From Candidatus Bathyarchaeota archaeon A05DMB-4 (lineage in GTDB: Archaea; Thermoproteota; Bathyarchaeia; Bathyarchaeales; SOJC01), in assembly GCA_019685575.1 (NCBI GenBank), contig JABFQO010000001.1:1-64000 (forward strand): a stretch of 64,000 bases of DNA, written 5' to 3'. Under the pieces are notes generated by a model, which worked only from the letters and a program-made list of their open reading frames with translations, was not told the origin of the DNA and did no database searches. This document shows positions 18,195 to 27,702 of the stretch, in pieces (the first letter of the stretch is position 1; each line of letters opens with the position of its first letter). Position numbers and translations under genes: made by a program.

Positions 18195-18697
18195 TGAGAG
18201 CGCCTGTAAGAAAAGCCTACGTTATCCGCTTCTTTCAACTCGTGACCGCAAAACAACTCGCCGAAGCCGAACGCGAACTGCAGAGGATAAAGGAGAAAAT
18301 AGAGAGAACAGAATGGAACCACGGCTACTACCGTGCTCTTCAAGGAATGCTACTTACAAGGCGCAACAACAACGACCAATATTCTTTTTTTACATCGTTA
18401 GACCACAACGACAAACAAACGATCAATAATGCTCGAAAAGACTTTCAAGAACGGTCAGAAAGCCGACTTTACGCCGATTACGACAGAGGTTATTTCTCTG
18501 CATGGGCAGAATACATGCGAGTGCTGATTAAAATGCAAAGAACCGCCATGCCAATCTCAGTAACCAAGCCTACACCTGCCCAAATAATCACTCATGCTCA
18601 ACCACCGACATCAGACGCAAATTCTCCAGCCCAAACTTCACTGGCTAACTGGCAAGAAAAACAAACACGAGTTGAGAATGCAGAGCCAACATTATAA
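18194..18697 (+). CDS. RadA-coupled helical protein of unknown function
   Basis: A 167-residue charged protein that starts inside the radA stop codon (TAATG). The first 125 residues are helical, with repeated Tyr-rich turns (WNHGYYRALQGM and DYDRGYFSAWAEYM). The last 45 are Pro/Thr/Gln-rich and probably unstructured. No known domain is recognised. Coupling to radA suggests a helper in recombination or a coregulated DNA-repair protein. It overlaps the convergent membrane-protein gene by six bases. Confidence 0.78.
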   Translation: MRAPVRKAYVIRFFQLVTAKQLAEAERELQRIKEKIERTEWNHGYYRALQGMLLTRRNNNDQYSFFTSLDHNDKQTINNARKDFQERSESRLYADYDRGYFSAWAEYMRVLIKMQRTAMPISVTKPTPAQIITHAQPPTSDANSPAQTSLANWQEKQTRVENAEPTL

Positions 18698-19015
18698 GGT
18701 TGTTATCAATATAGAACGTAACAAAACCCAAATAACTAGCCATAAAAAGAAGTAGGCGCCTATGCCCGTTGAAAGTATCTTAGTTTTCTTTTCAACCTTG
18801 TTGACGAAATAGATTTTTAGAATGTAATAAGTTATGAGGAAAAACAGTAGGGCAAAGGATAAGCCAGTGAGAAAATCGTTGATAGAAGGCTGGCTTAACT
18901 CTCTACTAAGCACTCCTGTGGAGTAATCGTATAACGCGTTTATGACGCCCATAGCAACGCCTAAGCCAGCTCTGCTCCAGTAAAGCATCTCAGCGGGTTT
19001 CATCAAACACGACAC
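18692..19015 (-). CDS. Small three-helix membrane protein
   Basis: About 105 residues with hydrophobic segments near 12-28, 48-68 and 80-105 and no catalytic motif. The ATG at 19000 (giving MKPAEMLYW) is a better start than the first ATG. It converges on the RadA-coupled gene with a six-base overlap. The family is not recognised and the gene is weaker than its neighbours, but codon use and membrane pattern look real. Confidence 0.6.
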   Translation of the reverse strand: MSCLMKPAEMLYWSRAGLGVAMGVINALYDYSTGVLSRELSQPSINDFLTGLSFALLFFLITYYILKIYFVNKVEKKTKILSTGIGAYFFLWLVIWVLLRSILITTL

Positions 19016-19094
19016 CTTGCTATTCTACATTAAAGACTTCAACATTTAAGGATGACGCAAACAAAAAATAACCCCAAAACCTCAATCTGCATGT

Positions 19095-21122
19095 GTGCTG
19101 GCGAAACCTTTGAAAAGAGAAATAACAAGTCTCGACGTTGCCGCAATCATAACAGAACTAAAAAAACGAATTGTAGACGCATGGATAGTCAACATTTATC
19201 AATCCAACTTCAAAACCCTAATATTCAAACTCCACAAACCCGATCAAGCAACACAACATCTTGTTATTGAGGCAGGAAGTCGACTTCACCTTACCCGTTT
19301 TTCGATAGCAAAACCTTCAAAACCTTCAGGGTTCTGCATGGGACTACGGAAATTCTTGCGAAACGGCAAAATTCAAGCAATCGAGCAACACGAGTTCGAA
19401 AGGATAGTTATAATGAAAATAAAAGCGAAACAAGAAGAACTTACTTTCATCACCGAACTATTCGGCGACGGAAACATCATCGTAGTAAACAAAGAAAACA
19501 AAATCCTACAAGCCTTAACCTATAGAAAAATGCGCGACCGGAACATTCTCAGAAACGAAAAATTTCAATACCCGCCACCGAGCGGAAAAAATCCGTTTAA
19601 AATCGAAAGAAAGGACTTGGACGAAATAAGAAGTTTTGATGGATTGGAAACAGTAAAAGCACTTGCACGTTTCCTCGGAATGGGCGGCTTCTACACTGAA
19701 GAAATTCTCTTACGCGCGCAAGTTGACAAAAACACTCCTTGCAACTCTCTAGGCAACGCTGATTTAGACGCTATATTCAGAGCCCTGAAAGACCTTCTAT
19801 CACTAATTGAAACAGAAAAACTTTCGCCGGCAATAATAATGAATGATAAAGGTAGAATGATTGATGCAGTACCTGTTTCACTAGAAAAATACGCCTCATT
19901 CCACAGCAAACCATATCCCACTTTCAACGATGCCTTAGACACATTTCACACCGAAACAGCAATCGAAGAAGAAAAAACCGCAGAAACCACGGACGCAGAA
20001 CAATTATTGGCGCAACAAGAAAGAATACTGCTCAGACAACAAAAAACCATCGAAGAAATCGAAAACGAAATCAAGAATTACAAGAAAATCGGCGACATTA
20101 TTTACGCGCACTTCAATGAACTACAACTTCTTTTCCAGAAATTCATAACCGCAAAAAGTGACGGAAAGTCATGGGAGGAGACTGTTTCCACCATTGAAAA
20201 AGAGAAAGAAGCCGGCGAAATTCCAGCAGTGTATTTTAGCTCATTTAACTCTGAAAACGCCATTTTATACCTTTCAGTTGATGGCCTAACATTTCCTGTA
20301 AACCTTCGAAAGTCCATTCAAGAAAACGCCGCCGAGTATTATGAAAAAGCAAAGAAGGCGCAAAAAAGACGCGAAGGCGCAAAAAAAGCCTTACAACAAA
20401 CAATACAAAAAATGGCAGAAATAAGGAAAAAAAGTGTCGAAAAAATCGCCGCAATCAGCAAACCGGAACTGCGGCAACCAGAGAAAAGGACATGGTACGA
20501 AAAATTCAGATGGTTTTACTCTTCTGAAGGGTTTCTTGTTCTCGGCGGGAAAGATGCTTCGACTAATGAGATTCTCATCAAAAAATACGTGGAGCCAAAC
20601 GATCTTGTCTTCCATGCAGATATCGCGGGTGCGCCCTTTGTAGTCGTCAAAACTGAAGGACGCGAAGCATCGGAGCAAACAATAAAAGAAGCTGCGGAAT
20701 TCGCTGCAACGTTTTCTAGGGCTTGGCGAGAAATGCTTGGCGCTTTAGACGTTTATTGGGTTCGCCCAGACCAAGTAAGCAAAACTCCACCATCGGGGCA
20801 ATTCTTGCCAAAAGGTTCGTTTATGATTTACGGAAAAAAGAATTATCTTCGAAAGGTTTTACTGCGAACAGCAATAGGTGTGGTTCCAATGGGAGAGGGA
20901 AAAGTCAAAGTAGTAGGCGGACCAAAAGATGCCATTACAAAACAAACAGACTATTATGTAGAGATCTCCCTTGGGGAACTATCCAGCGGCGCGCTGGCGA
21001 AAACGATTCGGGCGTCACTTTCTCAAAAGGTTCCGAAGGAACTAAAGGAGACCGTTCTTTCGCTTCCTCTGGAAGAAATCCAAAAATTTATTCCACCAGG
21101 AAAGGGTAAAGTGTCGCAATGA
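19095..21122 (+). CDS. rqcH: RqcH/NEMF-type ribosome quality control protein
   Basis: The archaeal member of the NFACT family (Rqc2/NEMF/RqcH), which binds stalled large ribosomal subunits and recruits tRNA to tag nascent chains. It shows an N-terminal NFACT-N domain (SLDVAAIITELKKRIVDAWI), a central helix-hairpin-helix region with SGKNPF, and a long coiled coil (about 290-460). The C-terminal NFACT-R domain has KFRWFYSSEGFLVLGGKDAS and DLVFHADIAGAPFVVVK. The length of 675 residues fits. The reported GTG start is uncertain: a TTG about 18 bases further on, giving MKREITSLDV, is nearer to the conserved start. Confidence 0.92.
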   Translation: MLAKPLKREITSLDVAAIITELKKRIVDAWIVNIYQSNFKTLIFKLHKPDQATQHLVIEAGSRLHLTRFSIAKPSKPSGFCMGLRKFLRNGKIQAIEQHEFERIVIMKIKAKQEELTFITELFGDGNIIVVNKENKILQALTYRKMRDRNILRNEKFQYPPPSGKNPFKIERKDLDEIRSFDGLETVKALARFLGMGGFYTEEILLRAQVDKNTPCNSLGNADLDAIFRALKDLLSLIETEKLSPAIIMNDKGRMIDAVPVSLEKYASFHSKPYPTFNDALDTFHTETAIEEEKTAETTDAEQLLAQQERILLRQQKTIEEIENEIKNYKKIGDIIYAHFNELQLLFQKFITAKSDGKSWEETVSTIEKEKEAGEIPAVYFSSFNSENAILYLSVDGLTFPVNLRKSIQENAAEYYEKAKKAQKRREGAKKALQQTIQKMAEIRKKSVEKIAAISKPELRQPEKRTWYEKFRWFYSSEGFLVLGGKDASTNEILIKKYVEPNDLVFHADIAGAPFVVVKTEGREASEQTIKEAAEFAATFSRAWREMLGALDVYWVRPDQVSKTPPSGQFLPKGSFMIYGKKNYLRKVLLRTAIGVVPMGEGKVKVVGGPKDAITKQTDYYVEISLGELSSGALAKTIRASLSQKVPKELKETVLSLPLEEIQKFIPPGKGKVSQ

Positions 21123-21220
21123 AAAAGGCTATTTCATAAAGAGTTCCTTTCTGTTTTTTAGTTATTTTTTTAATAACATTTAATAATACACTGTGCAATT
21201 GACGTAATGAGGAATGCGGC

Positions 21221-21799
21221 ATGGCGGAACTTGGAATAAGGCCGAGAATGCTGGTCAAAGATGCAATGACTAGCCCGGTCCTTACGGTAGACGAAAACAC
21301 CACGGTTGATAAAGTAGCCCAACTTATGGATAAACACGGATTTGGCTGTATCATCGTTACTGGTAAGGATGGAAAGGCGATAGGAGTAATAACAGAAAAG
21401 GATATGGTTTCGAGAGTTTTGGCGAAAAATGTTCTTCCAAGCAAATTGAAAGCAAAAAAAGTGATGTCAACTCCTCTAATTACTGTTAACCCCGACTTGA
21501 CGTTAAGCGAAGCAGCACGCACTATGAGCCGTCTTAACATACGTAGATTAGGCGTCATGTACAAGGGAAATTTGGTGGGCATAATTTCCAGCAGAGACAT
21601 ATTAAACGTCACGCCTGAATTGATTGAAACCATTCAAGAAAAAGCCCGCCTAGAAAACGCAAAAGCAACCGAGGAAGAAGCAGAAGCCACACCTCTTGCC
21701 GGATACTGTGACCGTTGCGGCGCGTGGTCCGATACGTTGAAGGAAATAGAAGGCCAGTTTATCTGCGAAGACTGCCGTGCCGAAATTAAAGGAGAATAG
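21221..21799 (+). CDS. CBS-pair protein with C-terminal zinc ribbon
   Basis: Two CBS motifs (about residues 10-65 and 75-130) make one Bateman module that usually binds an adenine nucleotide. A small zinc ribbon at the C terminus (CDRCGAWSD...CEDCRAE) follows a Glu/Ala-rich linker. It is the first of three consecutive CBS genes, with 15 bases to the next. An AT-rich tract around 21165-21190 precedes it and probably holds the promoter. The likely role is sensing energy state and passing it to an unknown partner. Confidence 0.88.
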   Translation: MAELGIRPRMLVKDAMTSPVLTVDENTTVDKVAQLMDKHGFGCIIVTGKDGKAIGVITEKDMVSRVLAKNVLPSKLKAKKVMSTPLITVNPDLTLSEAARTMSRLNIRRLGVMYKGNLVGIISSRDILNVTPELIETIQEKARLENAKATEEEAEATPLAGYCDRCGAWSDTLKEIEGQFICEDCRAEIKGE

Positions 21800-21814
21800 C
21801 TTGGAGTTACCTCA

Positions 21815-22597
21815 TTGCTCGTTAAAGACATCATGAACTCCAGTTGGCAAGCGTTATATGAAGATGAACTTGTAACAAAAGCACGTGCTATAATGCGAGA
21901 ACAAGGAGTCAGGGTTCTCCCAATAATCAATAACGAAAGACGTCTTTTAGGTGTTGTTTCTCGTAGCGATGTCATGGCTGTAACCTCGTCAAAGTCCCCA
22001 ATACGAGTGAAAGGTGTAATGTCCACGTCATGGTACGTCGCAACAACGGACGCTGAAGCGGCTCGAACCGTACAAGAGATGATTAAACTCGATTATTGGT
22101 ACGCACCAGTTATAAAATCTGTACAAGACAATGTTTATGCTGGTGTATTAGGTCTTGAAAACTTTATTCAAGCGTTGCTGAAAAAAGAATCACCAAAACT
22201 TATGAAACCCGTATCTGAAATCATGACAACTGACGTTATTACGTGTTCGCCGGAAGATGAAATAGACAACGTGTGGCGGTTAATGCAGGAGAAATCTGTG
22301 CGTGGACTACCTGTTACAGAAAGAGACAAACTTGTAGGCATTGTAACCGAGAAGAATCTACTAGAAAGTGGCGCAGATTTTCCCACGTTTGAATCAAGGA
22401 AGGGTCGCTTCAAGGCCCCTGCAAAAATCGCATCTTTAATGAAAACTTCAGTAACAACATTAAAAAAAACCGCCACGCTAAAAGAGGCTGCGAGGATAAT
22501 TGTCGAAAAAAATTTCGGACGACTACCTGTAGTTGACGATAGGGGAGTGCTTATAGGCATAGTCGACCGAGAAGATATCGTAAAGGCTTTGTTATAG
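21815..22597 (+). CDS. Four-CBS-domain protein
   Basis: 260 residues containing four CBS motifs in two Bateman modules (about 1-60, 65-120, 125-185 and 200-260) and no other domain. Each motif shows the usual ending with GIV/GVV followed by (T/S)xxD or xE. It begins with TTG at 21815, 15 bases after the first CBS gene, and the next CBS gene follows by 15 bases. A purely regulatory nucleotide sensor is the usual reading. No target enzyme domain is attached. Confidence 0.88.
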   Translation: MLVKDIMNSSWQALYEDELVTKARAIMREQGVRVLPIINNERRLLGVVSRSDVMAVTSSKSPIRVKGVMSTSWYVATTDAEAARTVQEMIKLDYWYAPVIKSVQDNVYAGVLGLENFIQALLKKESPKLMKPVSEIMTTDVITCSPEDEIDNVWRLMQEKSVRGLPVTERDKLVGIVTEKNLLESGADFPTFESRKGRFKAPAKIASLMKTSVTTLKKTATLKEAARIIVEKNFGRLPVVDDRGVLIGIVDREDIVKALL

Positions 22598-22612
22598 TTT
22601 GGAGGAATCGAT

Positions 22613-23545
22613 TTGGCAAGAAGAAGTGGAAGGCATGAAACGTTTCGTCGTTCTATAAAGGATAAAGGCGCTCGTTCACTGAAGTCGCTGAAGGAACATC
22701 CAGCCAAGAAACGTGAAGGAGAAATAATGAGCATTGCACGAAGTCCGATTGTCACGATGGCGCCCACAACGCCCATTTATGATGCAGTTCAAATCATGGT
22801 AAAACAAGGCTTCCGCCGCATTCCTATAGCAGATCCTGGCACAAAAAAGCTTGAAGGAATAATCACGGCCACAGACATCGTAGATTATTTTGGCGGAGGC
22901 GACAAATTCCAGATAATACAGCAAAAATACGCTGGCAACTTTTTCAAAGCCATAAATGAACCCATTAAAACCATTATGACGCGGGAAATTGTTTCAATCC
23001 AAACTACGGCTAAAATTGCAGATGCCATTCGGTTGATGACCGAGAACAAAGTGGGCGGTTTGCCCATTGTTGACGATAAAAGAAGAATCTGGGCTATTGT
23101 GACCGAAAGAGACATCGTTAACCTCCTCAAGGACAAAATTAGCGGCGTCAAAGTCAAGGAAGTTATGTCAAAGGACTTGGTCACAGCGAAGCCAGAAACA
23201 TCGATTTATGAAGCCGTGAAAATTATGACGACGCAGGGATTTCGACGATTACCCATTGCCTCGGATAAAAAACTCGTTGGCATACTCACTGTTATGGATG
23301 TTATGCGGTACTTCACTGTTGGCGGCGTCTTTCAAAACCTACGTTCGGGCACCATAACACAAGTACTTCAAACGTCGATCATGGAAATTGCCACAAAAAA
23401 CGTTATTACAATTGACCCGGAAAAAGACTTAGGATACGCCGCAAAACTGATGCAAGAAAACAAAATCGGCGCTCTCATAGTAGTAGAAGACAACAAATTA
23501 GTGGGCATAATCACTGAACGTGATTTCTTCAAAACCATCACTTAG
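22613..23545 (+). CDS. Four-CBS-domain protein with basic N terminus
   Basis: 310 residues starting with TTG at 22613 after a GGAGGAAT site. The first 35 residues are strongly basic (ARRSGRHETFRRSIKDKGARS). Four CBS motifs follow, with an extra helical insertion after the first pair (DYFGGGDKFQIIQQKYAGNFF). The last motif ends with IITERDFF. It is the third CBS gene in a row and lies 22 bases before pyrC, so the whole set may be one transcript. The basic extension could contact nucleic acid, but that is an inference. Confidence 0.88.
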   Translation: MARRSGRHETFRRSIKDKGARSLKSLKEHPAKKREGEIMSIARSPIVTMAPTTPIYDAVQIMVKQGFRRIPIADPGTKKLEGIITATDIVDYFGGGDKFQIIQQKYAGNFFKAINEPIKTIMTREIVSIQTTAKIADAIRLMTENKVGGLPIVDDKRRIWAIVTERDIVNLLKDKISGVKVKEVMSKDLVTAKPETSIYEAVKIMTTQGFRRLPIASDKKLVGILTVMDVMRYFTVGGVFQNLRSGTITQVLQTSIMEIATKNVITIDPEKDLGYAAKLMQENKIGALIVVEDNKLVGIITERDFFKTIT

Positions 23546-23567
23546 CATCGGATTATGAGGCGAAAAT

Positions 23568-24911
23568 TTGCCTGTCGATCTTGTTCTTTATAACGGCAAA
23601 ATCTGCATAAACGACACGTTCATAACTGCTGGGTTGGCTGTAGAAGAAGGGAAAATCATAAAAATAGCCAAAAAAACAAATCTGCCATCAGCAGTAGCAA
23701 TTATCGACGCAAAAGAATGCTTTATTCTTCCTGGCTTAATTGATGTGCATACTCATCTTCGTGACCAGCGTCAATCGTACGAGGAAGATTTTTTTACTGG
23801 CACTTCCGCTGCCGCTGCCGGGGGTATTACTCTTTGCCTTGACATGCCCAATAACGAGCCTGTGACTATGGATTCTCGATCTTTAAAAGAACGTATGCAT
23901 GTTGCGGCTAACAAGTTGCTAGTTAATGTTGCCTTTTACTCGGCTTTTCCAAAAGAGTTGGCTGAAATTTCTCGATTGGTGAAAGATGGCGCCGTGGCCT
24001 TCAAGTTGTTCTTGACAAAGCAGATCGGAGGCGTAGACATTGAAGATGACGAAGCGCTAGAGGCCGCTTTTCTACAGGCTAAACAAAGCAATGTTCCAGT
24101 TGCCGTTCATGCAGAAGACAAGAATATGTTAGAAAACACAACTGAAGAGCTGAGACGAACCAACCACAACAACATCGACGCTTATCTTAAAGCCCATTCG
24201 CCTGAAGTTGAAGAAAAAGCAGTAAATCGAATCGTGAAAATGATTGAAAAAACCCAAACTCACGTGCACTTCTGTCACATTAGCTCAAGGCAGGGGCTAG
24301 ACGCCGTTTTAGAAGGGAAAGCATCTGGGCTGCCTCTAAGTTGTGAAGTGACGCCGCATCATTTGCTTTTATCATCCAATCATCTAAAACGTTACGGACC
24401 CATTGCGCTCTCTGATCCTCCGGTTAGAAATGATAAAAACCGCGAAGCACTCTGGAATGCTTTAAACCAAGGATTAATCGACATAATCGCCTCTGATCAT
24501 GCTCCCCATTTGTTGGAAGAAAAAAAGAAAGACGTTGTTTGGGAGGTGAAACCAGGTTTTCCCGGCCTTGAAACCATCATTCCTTTACTTCTAACACAAA
24601 TCAACGAAGGGCACATACGAATTTCTGATCTAATTCGATCGATGGCAGAAAAACCTGCAGAAATCTTTCACCTAAACGGAAAAGGCCGCCTCGCACAAGG
24701 ATATTCCGCGGATATCACAGTTGTCGACATGCACAGAGAACATAAAATCGATGCTTCAAAATTTTATTCAAAAGCAAAATACTCTCCTTTTGATGGATGG
24801 AAAGCCAATGGCAAGCCAATAAAAACTTTCGTTAATGGATGTTTAGTCGTGGAAGATGGCGAAATAATCGCGAAGCCGGGAATTGGCAAAATAGTTGGAT
24901 GGAAGCGTTGA
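23568..24911 (+). CDS. pyrC: Dihydroorotase
   Basis: Catalyses ring closure of carbamoyl-aspartate to dihydroorotate in pyrimidine synthesis. Metal and substrate marks are DVHTHLRD (near 60), the carboxylated Lys region FKLFLTKQ (near 145), VAVHAEDKN (near 180), VHFCHISS (near 230), EVTPHHLLL and IASDHAPH (near 307). The length of 447 residues matches the class I archaeal enzyme. Allantoinase is the main alternative in this superfamily but the motifs favour PyrC. The start is TTG at 23568. The next gene begins inside its last codons. Confidence 0.92.
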   Translation: MPVDLVLYNGKICINDTFITAGLAVEEGKIIKIAKKTNLPSAVAIIDAKECFILPGLIDVHTHLRDQRQSYEEDFFTGTSAAAAGGITLCLDMPNNEPVTMDSRSLKERMHVAANKLLVNVAFYSAFPKELAEISRLVKDGAVAFKLFLTKQIGGVDIEDDEALEAAFLQAKQSNVPVAVHAEDKNMLENTTEELRRTNHNNIDAYLKAHSPEVEEKAVNRIVKMIEKTQTHVHFCHISSRQGLDAVLEGKASGLPLSCEVTPHHLLLSSNHLKRYGPIALSDPPVRNDKNREALWNALNQGLIDIIASDHAPHLLEEKKKDVVWEVKPGFPGLETIIPLLLTQINEGHIRISDLIRSMAEKPAEIFHLNGKGRLAQGYSADITVVDMHREHKIDASKFYSKAKYSPFDGWKANGKPIKTFVNGCLVVEDGEIIAKPGIGKIVGWKR

Positions 24912-25387
24912 AATTTATAACCGACGGCATGCTGGGCAAACTCACCAGGTGGTTGCGACTGCTTGGGCACGATGTTGAATATGCGAATGATGTCGAGGAC
25001 AAAAAATTAATGGCGATTGCTAAAAAGGAAAAAAGAATTCTTTTAACGCAAGACTTGGAACTTTTTCAGCAAGCCAACGCTCGAGGAATTGACGTTTTTC
25101 TTGTGGAAGGCAGAACGGAAGTTGAAAGAATCGCGTGCATGGCGAAAAAGTATGGTTTCCCGTTGGAAATCGATGTTACGGTTTCCCGTTGCCCCAAGTG
25201 CAACTCAGAAATTAAATTAGTTTCAAAAGACGCAGCCGCAGAGAAAATTCCGAAAACCACATACGCGTACTACAACGAGTTTTGGGAATGCCAAAAATGT
25301 GGGCAAATTTATTGGCGCGGTGCACATTGGAAAAGAATCACTAAAACTTTAGAAGCAGCAAAGAAATTAAGCAACATAAAAGATTAA
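24899..25387 (+). CDS. Mut7-C PIN-like RNase domain and zinc ribbon protein
   Basis: From ATG 24899 (overlapping the pyrC stop by 13 bases) the protein begins MEALKFITDGMLGKLTRWLRLLG. That is the standard opening of the Mut7-C family, whose PIN-like fold is predicted to act as a nuclease. Acidic residues in FITDGML, NDVED and LLTQDLELF fit a metal site. A zinc ribbon follows (CPKCN...CQKCGQIYWRGAHWKRI). The length of 162 residues is usual. An open frame extends upstream into pyrC but lacks family similarity, so the inner ATG is the right start. Confidence 0.9.
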   Translation: MEALKFITDGMLGKLTRWLRLLGHDVEYANDVEDKKLMAIAKKEKRILLTQDLELFQQANARGIDVFLVEGRTEVERIACMAKKYGFPLEIDVTVSRCPKCNSEIKLVSKDAAAEKIPKTTYAYYNEFWECQKCGQIYWRGAHWKRITKTLEAAKKLSNIKD

Positions 25388-25593
25388 CGAGAAGATTTTC
25401 GCAATTTGTGTTTCAAGTAAAGCATAACCAGCATTGTCGCGGGGATGTAAAAAATAAAGAATTCAACTGCTGTGTCGAAAACTTGAACCAGAAAATGTTG
25501 AACAAAAAATATCACGATCGCGATTAGCACCATAATAATTGTTGCAAGAAGTAAACTTTGGCTTTCAACGGTTTCTTGTGACAACGGTTTCAC
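25384..25593 (-). CDS. Small two-helix membrane protein
   Basis: 69 residues with two hydrophobic segments (about 12-34 and 38-58) and a basic tail ending KHKLRKSSR. It converges on the Mut7-C gene with a four-base overlap and lies just downstream of Rpo6 on the same strand, so it may be cotranscribed with that gene. No family is recognised; moderate support only. Confidence 0.5.
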   Translation of the reverse strand: MKPLSQETVESQSLLLATIIMVLIAIVIFFVQHFLVQVFDTAVEFFIFYIPATMLVMLYLKHKLRKSSR

Positions 25594-25608
25594 TAAGAAA
25601 AAAAATGT

Positions 25609-25878
25609 TTAGGGGTTGGTTTGGAGAAGCCACTTTAGCGGTACATCTTGGTATGTCCCGTCTGGCAGTGTCCGGCGAATGGTTATTGGCAGTATGCCAT
25701 TCTTAAGTTCTTCCAAACCAATGTCAATGGGGCTGGAGAGCTTCGTTGAAGGTTCCACGAGTATCGGTGCACCCATGGCGATTTGAAGAGCTCTAGCGCC
25801 TACTATTCTTGCCCGTTCAAATCGGGTTAGTTTTGGTGGACCAATTTTGATTTTGGGTTCTTTTTCTAGAGTTGTGAT
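25609..25878 (-). CDS. rpoK: DNA-directed RNA polymerase subunit Rpo6 (RpoK/omega)
   Basis: The frame encodes the core of archaeal Rpo6: [27 protein letters not shown], then [21 protein letters not shown], matching the omega/RPB6 signature that helps assemble RNA polymerase. Ending at TAA (25609-25611), the open frame runs about 89 codons. No ATG, GTG or TTG is found before the conserved core. The first in-frame ATG is inside the core, and the frame runs back into the thermosome gene without a start. I set the 5' end at an in-frame ATC directly after the thermosome stop; the true start may be non-canonical or the sequence may carry an error. The product identity is much surer than the start. 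Confidence 0.82.
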   Translation of the reverse strand: MTTLEKEPKIKIGPPKLTRFERARIVGARALQIAMGAPILVEPSTKLSSPIDIGLEELKNGILPITIRRTLPDGTYQDVPLKWLLQTNP

Positions 25879-25879
25879 G

Positions 25880-27544
25880 TTAGTACTCTCCCATGCCTTC
25901 CATTCCGCCCATGCCGCCTGCTTCTGATGGTCCTCTCGGCGGAGTTGGTGGCATCTTTGTTTTGCCTGCGGCGATAACGTCGTCGATTTTGAGTATCATA
26001 GTTGCTGCTTCGGTTGCTGATTTTACTATTTGTTTTTTCACCGCTTGAGGTTCAAACACGTTTGCTTTGCTCATGTCTTTTGGCTTGCCTGAAAGAACTT
26101 CGATGCCTGCCCAAATTTCGTCTTTTTCATGTCTTGCGCGAAGTTCCGAAATCACGTCGATCGGATCCAATCCTGCGTTTTCTGCTAGTGTAAGGGGTAT
26201 GACTTCCATGGCATCGGCAAAACTCATGACTGCAAGTTGTTCTCGGCCTGGTAGTTGTTCAGCGTATTTTCTTAACGTTCGTGCTATTTCGAGTTCTGGG
26301 GCGCCTCCGCCGGCAACGATTTTTGGTTCTTCAACAACGTCTCTTGCCACGCAGAGTGCGTCGTGAATTGATCTTTCGGCTTCGTCTACTATGCGTTGTG
26401 TGCCGCCTCGTATTAGGATTGTAACCGCCTTGGGATGTTTACAGCCTTCGATAAAGGTCATTTTGTCATCGCCGATTTTTCTTTCTTCCACCAATGCTGC
26501 ATATCCTAAATCTGCCTTGGTCATGTCGTCTAGGTTGGTGATTATTTTTCCGCCTGTTGCTTTTGCTAGTCCTTCCATGTCGGATTTTTTGGCTCTTCTG
26601 ACCGCTAGAATGCCTTTTCTGGCGAAGAAATGTTGCGCCATGTCGTCGATGCCCTTTTGACAGATAACAACGTTTGCTCCTGTAGCAGCGATTTTTTCGA
26701 CCATGTCGCTCAGCATGGTTTCTTCTTGTTTAAGGAATTTGTCCATTTGCTCTGGGCTTTCGATGTTTATTTTGGCGTCGAATTCTGTTTTTTCAATTTC
26801 GAGCGCGGCATCAAGAAGGGCTATTTTGGCGTTTTCAACTCTTTTAGGCATTCCTGAATGCACTACTTCTTTGTCGAGGACTATGCCGTTGATTAGTTTG
26901 GTGTCGGTTGTTGATTCTCCGGGTTTTTTCTCAACTTTGACGTCGTCGAGGTCTACTTTGAAGCCGTCTTTTGTTTGCTCTGCCACTGAGAGTATCGCTG
27001 TGGCGGTAAGTTCGGCTAGGTATTCTCGGTGTTCTGCCACGAGTTTGCTGGCCATCGATGTCATGCAGACTTTTTTTAGTATTTCTTTCTTTTTGTCCGG
27101 CTCTACCGAGATGGCAATTTTTTCGAGCGTTTCGAGGGCTTTTTCGGATGCTTTTTTGTAGCCGTCGATTATTACTGTTGGGTGAATGTTTTTTTCGACG
27201 AGTTCCTCTGCTTTGTTTAGGAGTTCGCCTGCGATTATTACTGCGGTGGTGGTGCCGTCGCCTACTTCATTGTCTTGCGTCTTTGCAACTTCGACCATCA
27301 TTTTTGCGGCTGGATGCTGAATGTCCATTTCGTCAAGGATTGTGCGTCCGTCGCTCGTTATAGTGACATCGCCGAAGTTGTCCACCAGCATTTTGTCCAT
27401 GCCTTTTGGTCCAAGTGCGCTTTTGATGGATTCGGCTACGATCCTTGCGGCTAGAATGTTTGCGTGTTGGGCTTCTTTGCCTTTGGATCTACTTGAGCCT
27501 TCGCGTAAAATCAGCACGGGTGTTCCTGCTAATTGAGATGACAA
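25880..27544 (-). CDS. thsA: Thermosome subunit (group II chaperonin)
   Basis: An ATP-driven chaperonin subunit that forms double rings with a built-in lid. Family marks are the N-terminal [14 protein letters not shown], the nucleotide motif [15 protein letters not shown], the [22 protein letters not shown] region of the apical domain, the GGGAPELE motif and the Gly/Met-rich C-terminal tail ending GGMEGMGEY. 554 residues is full length. The start follows the site AAGGAGG. Rpo6 begins right behind its stop. Only one subunit gene is present in the window. Confidence 0.96.
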   Translation of the reverse strand: MSSQLAGTPVLILREGSSRSKGKEAQHANILAARIVAESIKSALGPKGMDKMLVDNFGDVTITSDGRTILDEMDIQHPAAKMMVEVAKTQDNEVGDGTTTAVIIAGELLNKAEELVEKNIHPTVIIDGYKKASEKALETLEKIAISVEPDKKKEILKKVCMTSMASKLVAEHREYLAELTATAILSVAEQTKDGFKVDLDDVKVEKKPGESTTDTKLINGIVLDKEVVHSGMPKRVENAKIALLDAALEIEKTEFDAKINIESPEQMDKFLKQEETMLSDMVEKIAATGANVVICQKGIDDMAQHFFARKGILAVRRAKKSDMEGLAKATGGKIITNLDDMTKADLGYAALVEERKIGDDKMTFIEGCKHPKAVTILIRGGTQRIVDEAERSIHDALCVARDVVEEPKIVAGGGAPELEIARTLRKYAEQLPGREQLAVMSFADAMEVIPLTLAENAGLDPIDVISELRARHEKDEIWAGIEVLSGKPKDMSKANVFEPQAVKKQIVKSATEAATMILKIDDVIAAGKTKMPPTPPRGPSEAGGMGGMEGMGEY

Positions 27545-27585
27545 TTTTCGACTACCTCCTTGTTGGTGCGTTGACTAAAAAGAAA

Positions 27586-27600
27586 AGCATTAAAATATAA
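27586..27600 (-). promoter_or_regulatory. Probable thermosome promoter (BoxA)
   Basis: On the minus strand GTTTATATTTTAATG stands about 45-55 bases before the thermosome start and is preceded by purine-rich GAAA as expected for BRE. Heat-shock control is typical for this gene but not shown by the sequence. Confidence 0.45.
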
Positions 27601-27702
27601 ACTTTCTCATTTTCTAAAAATGTTTCTTGTGGGTGCATGTTGTTTGCCGTGTGATGTCTTTTTAAGCAACGTTGTGTATAGAAAAGTTTAGGGTGTAGTG
27701 GT

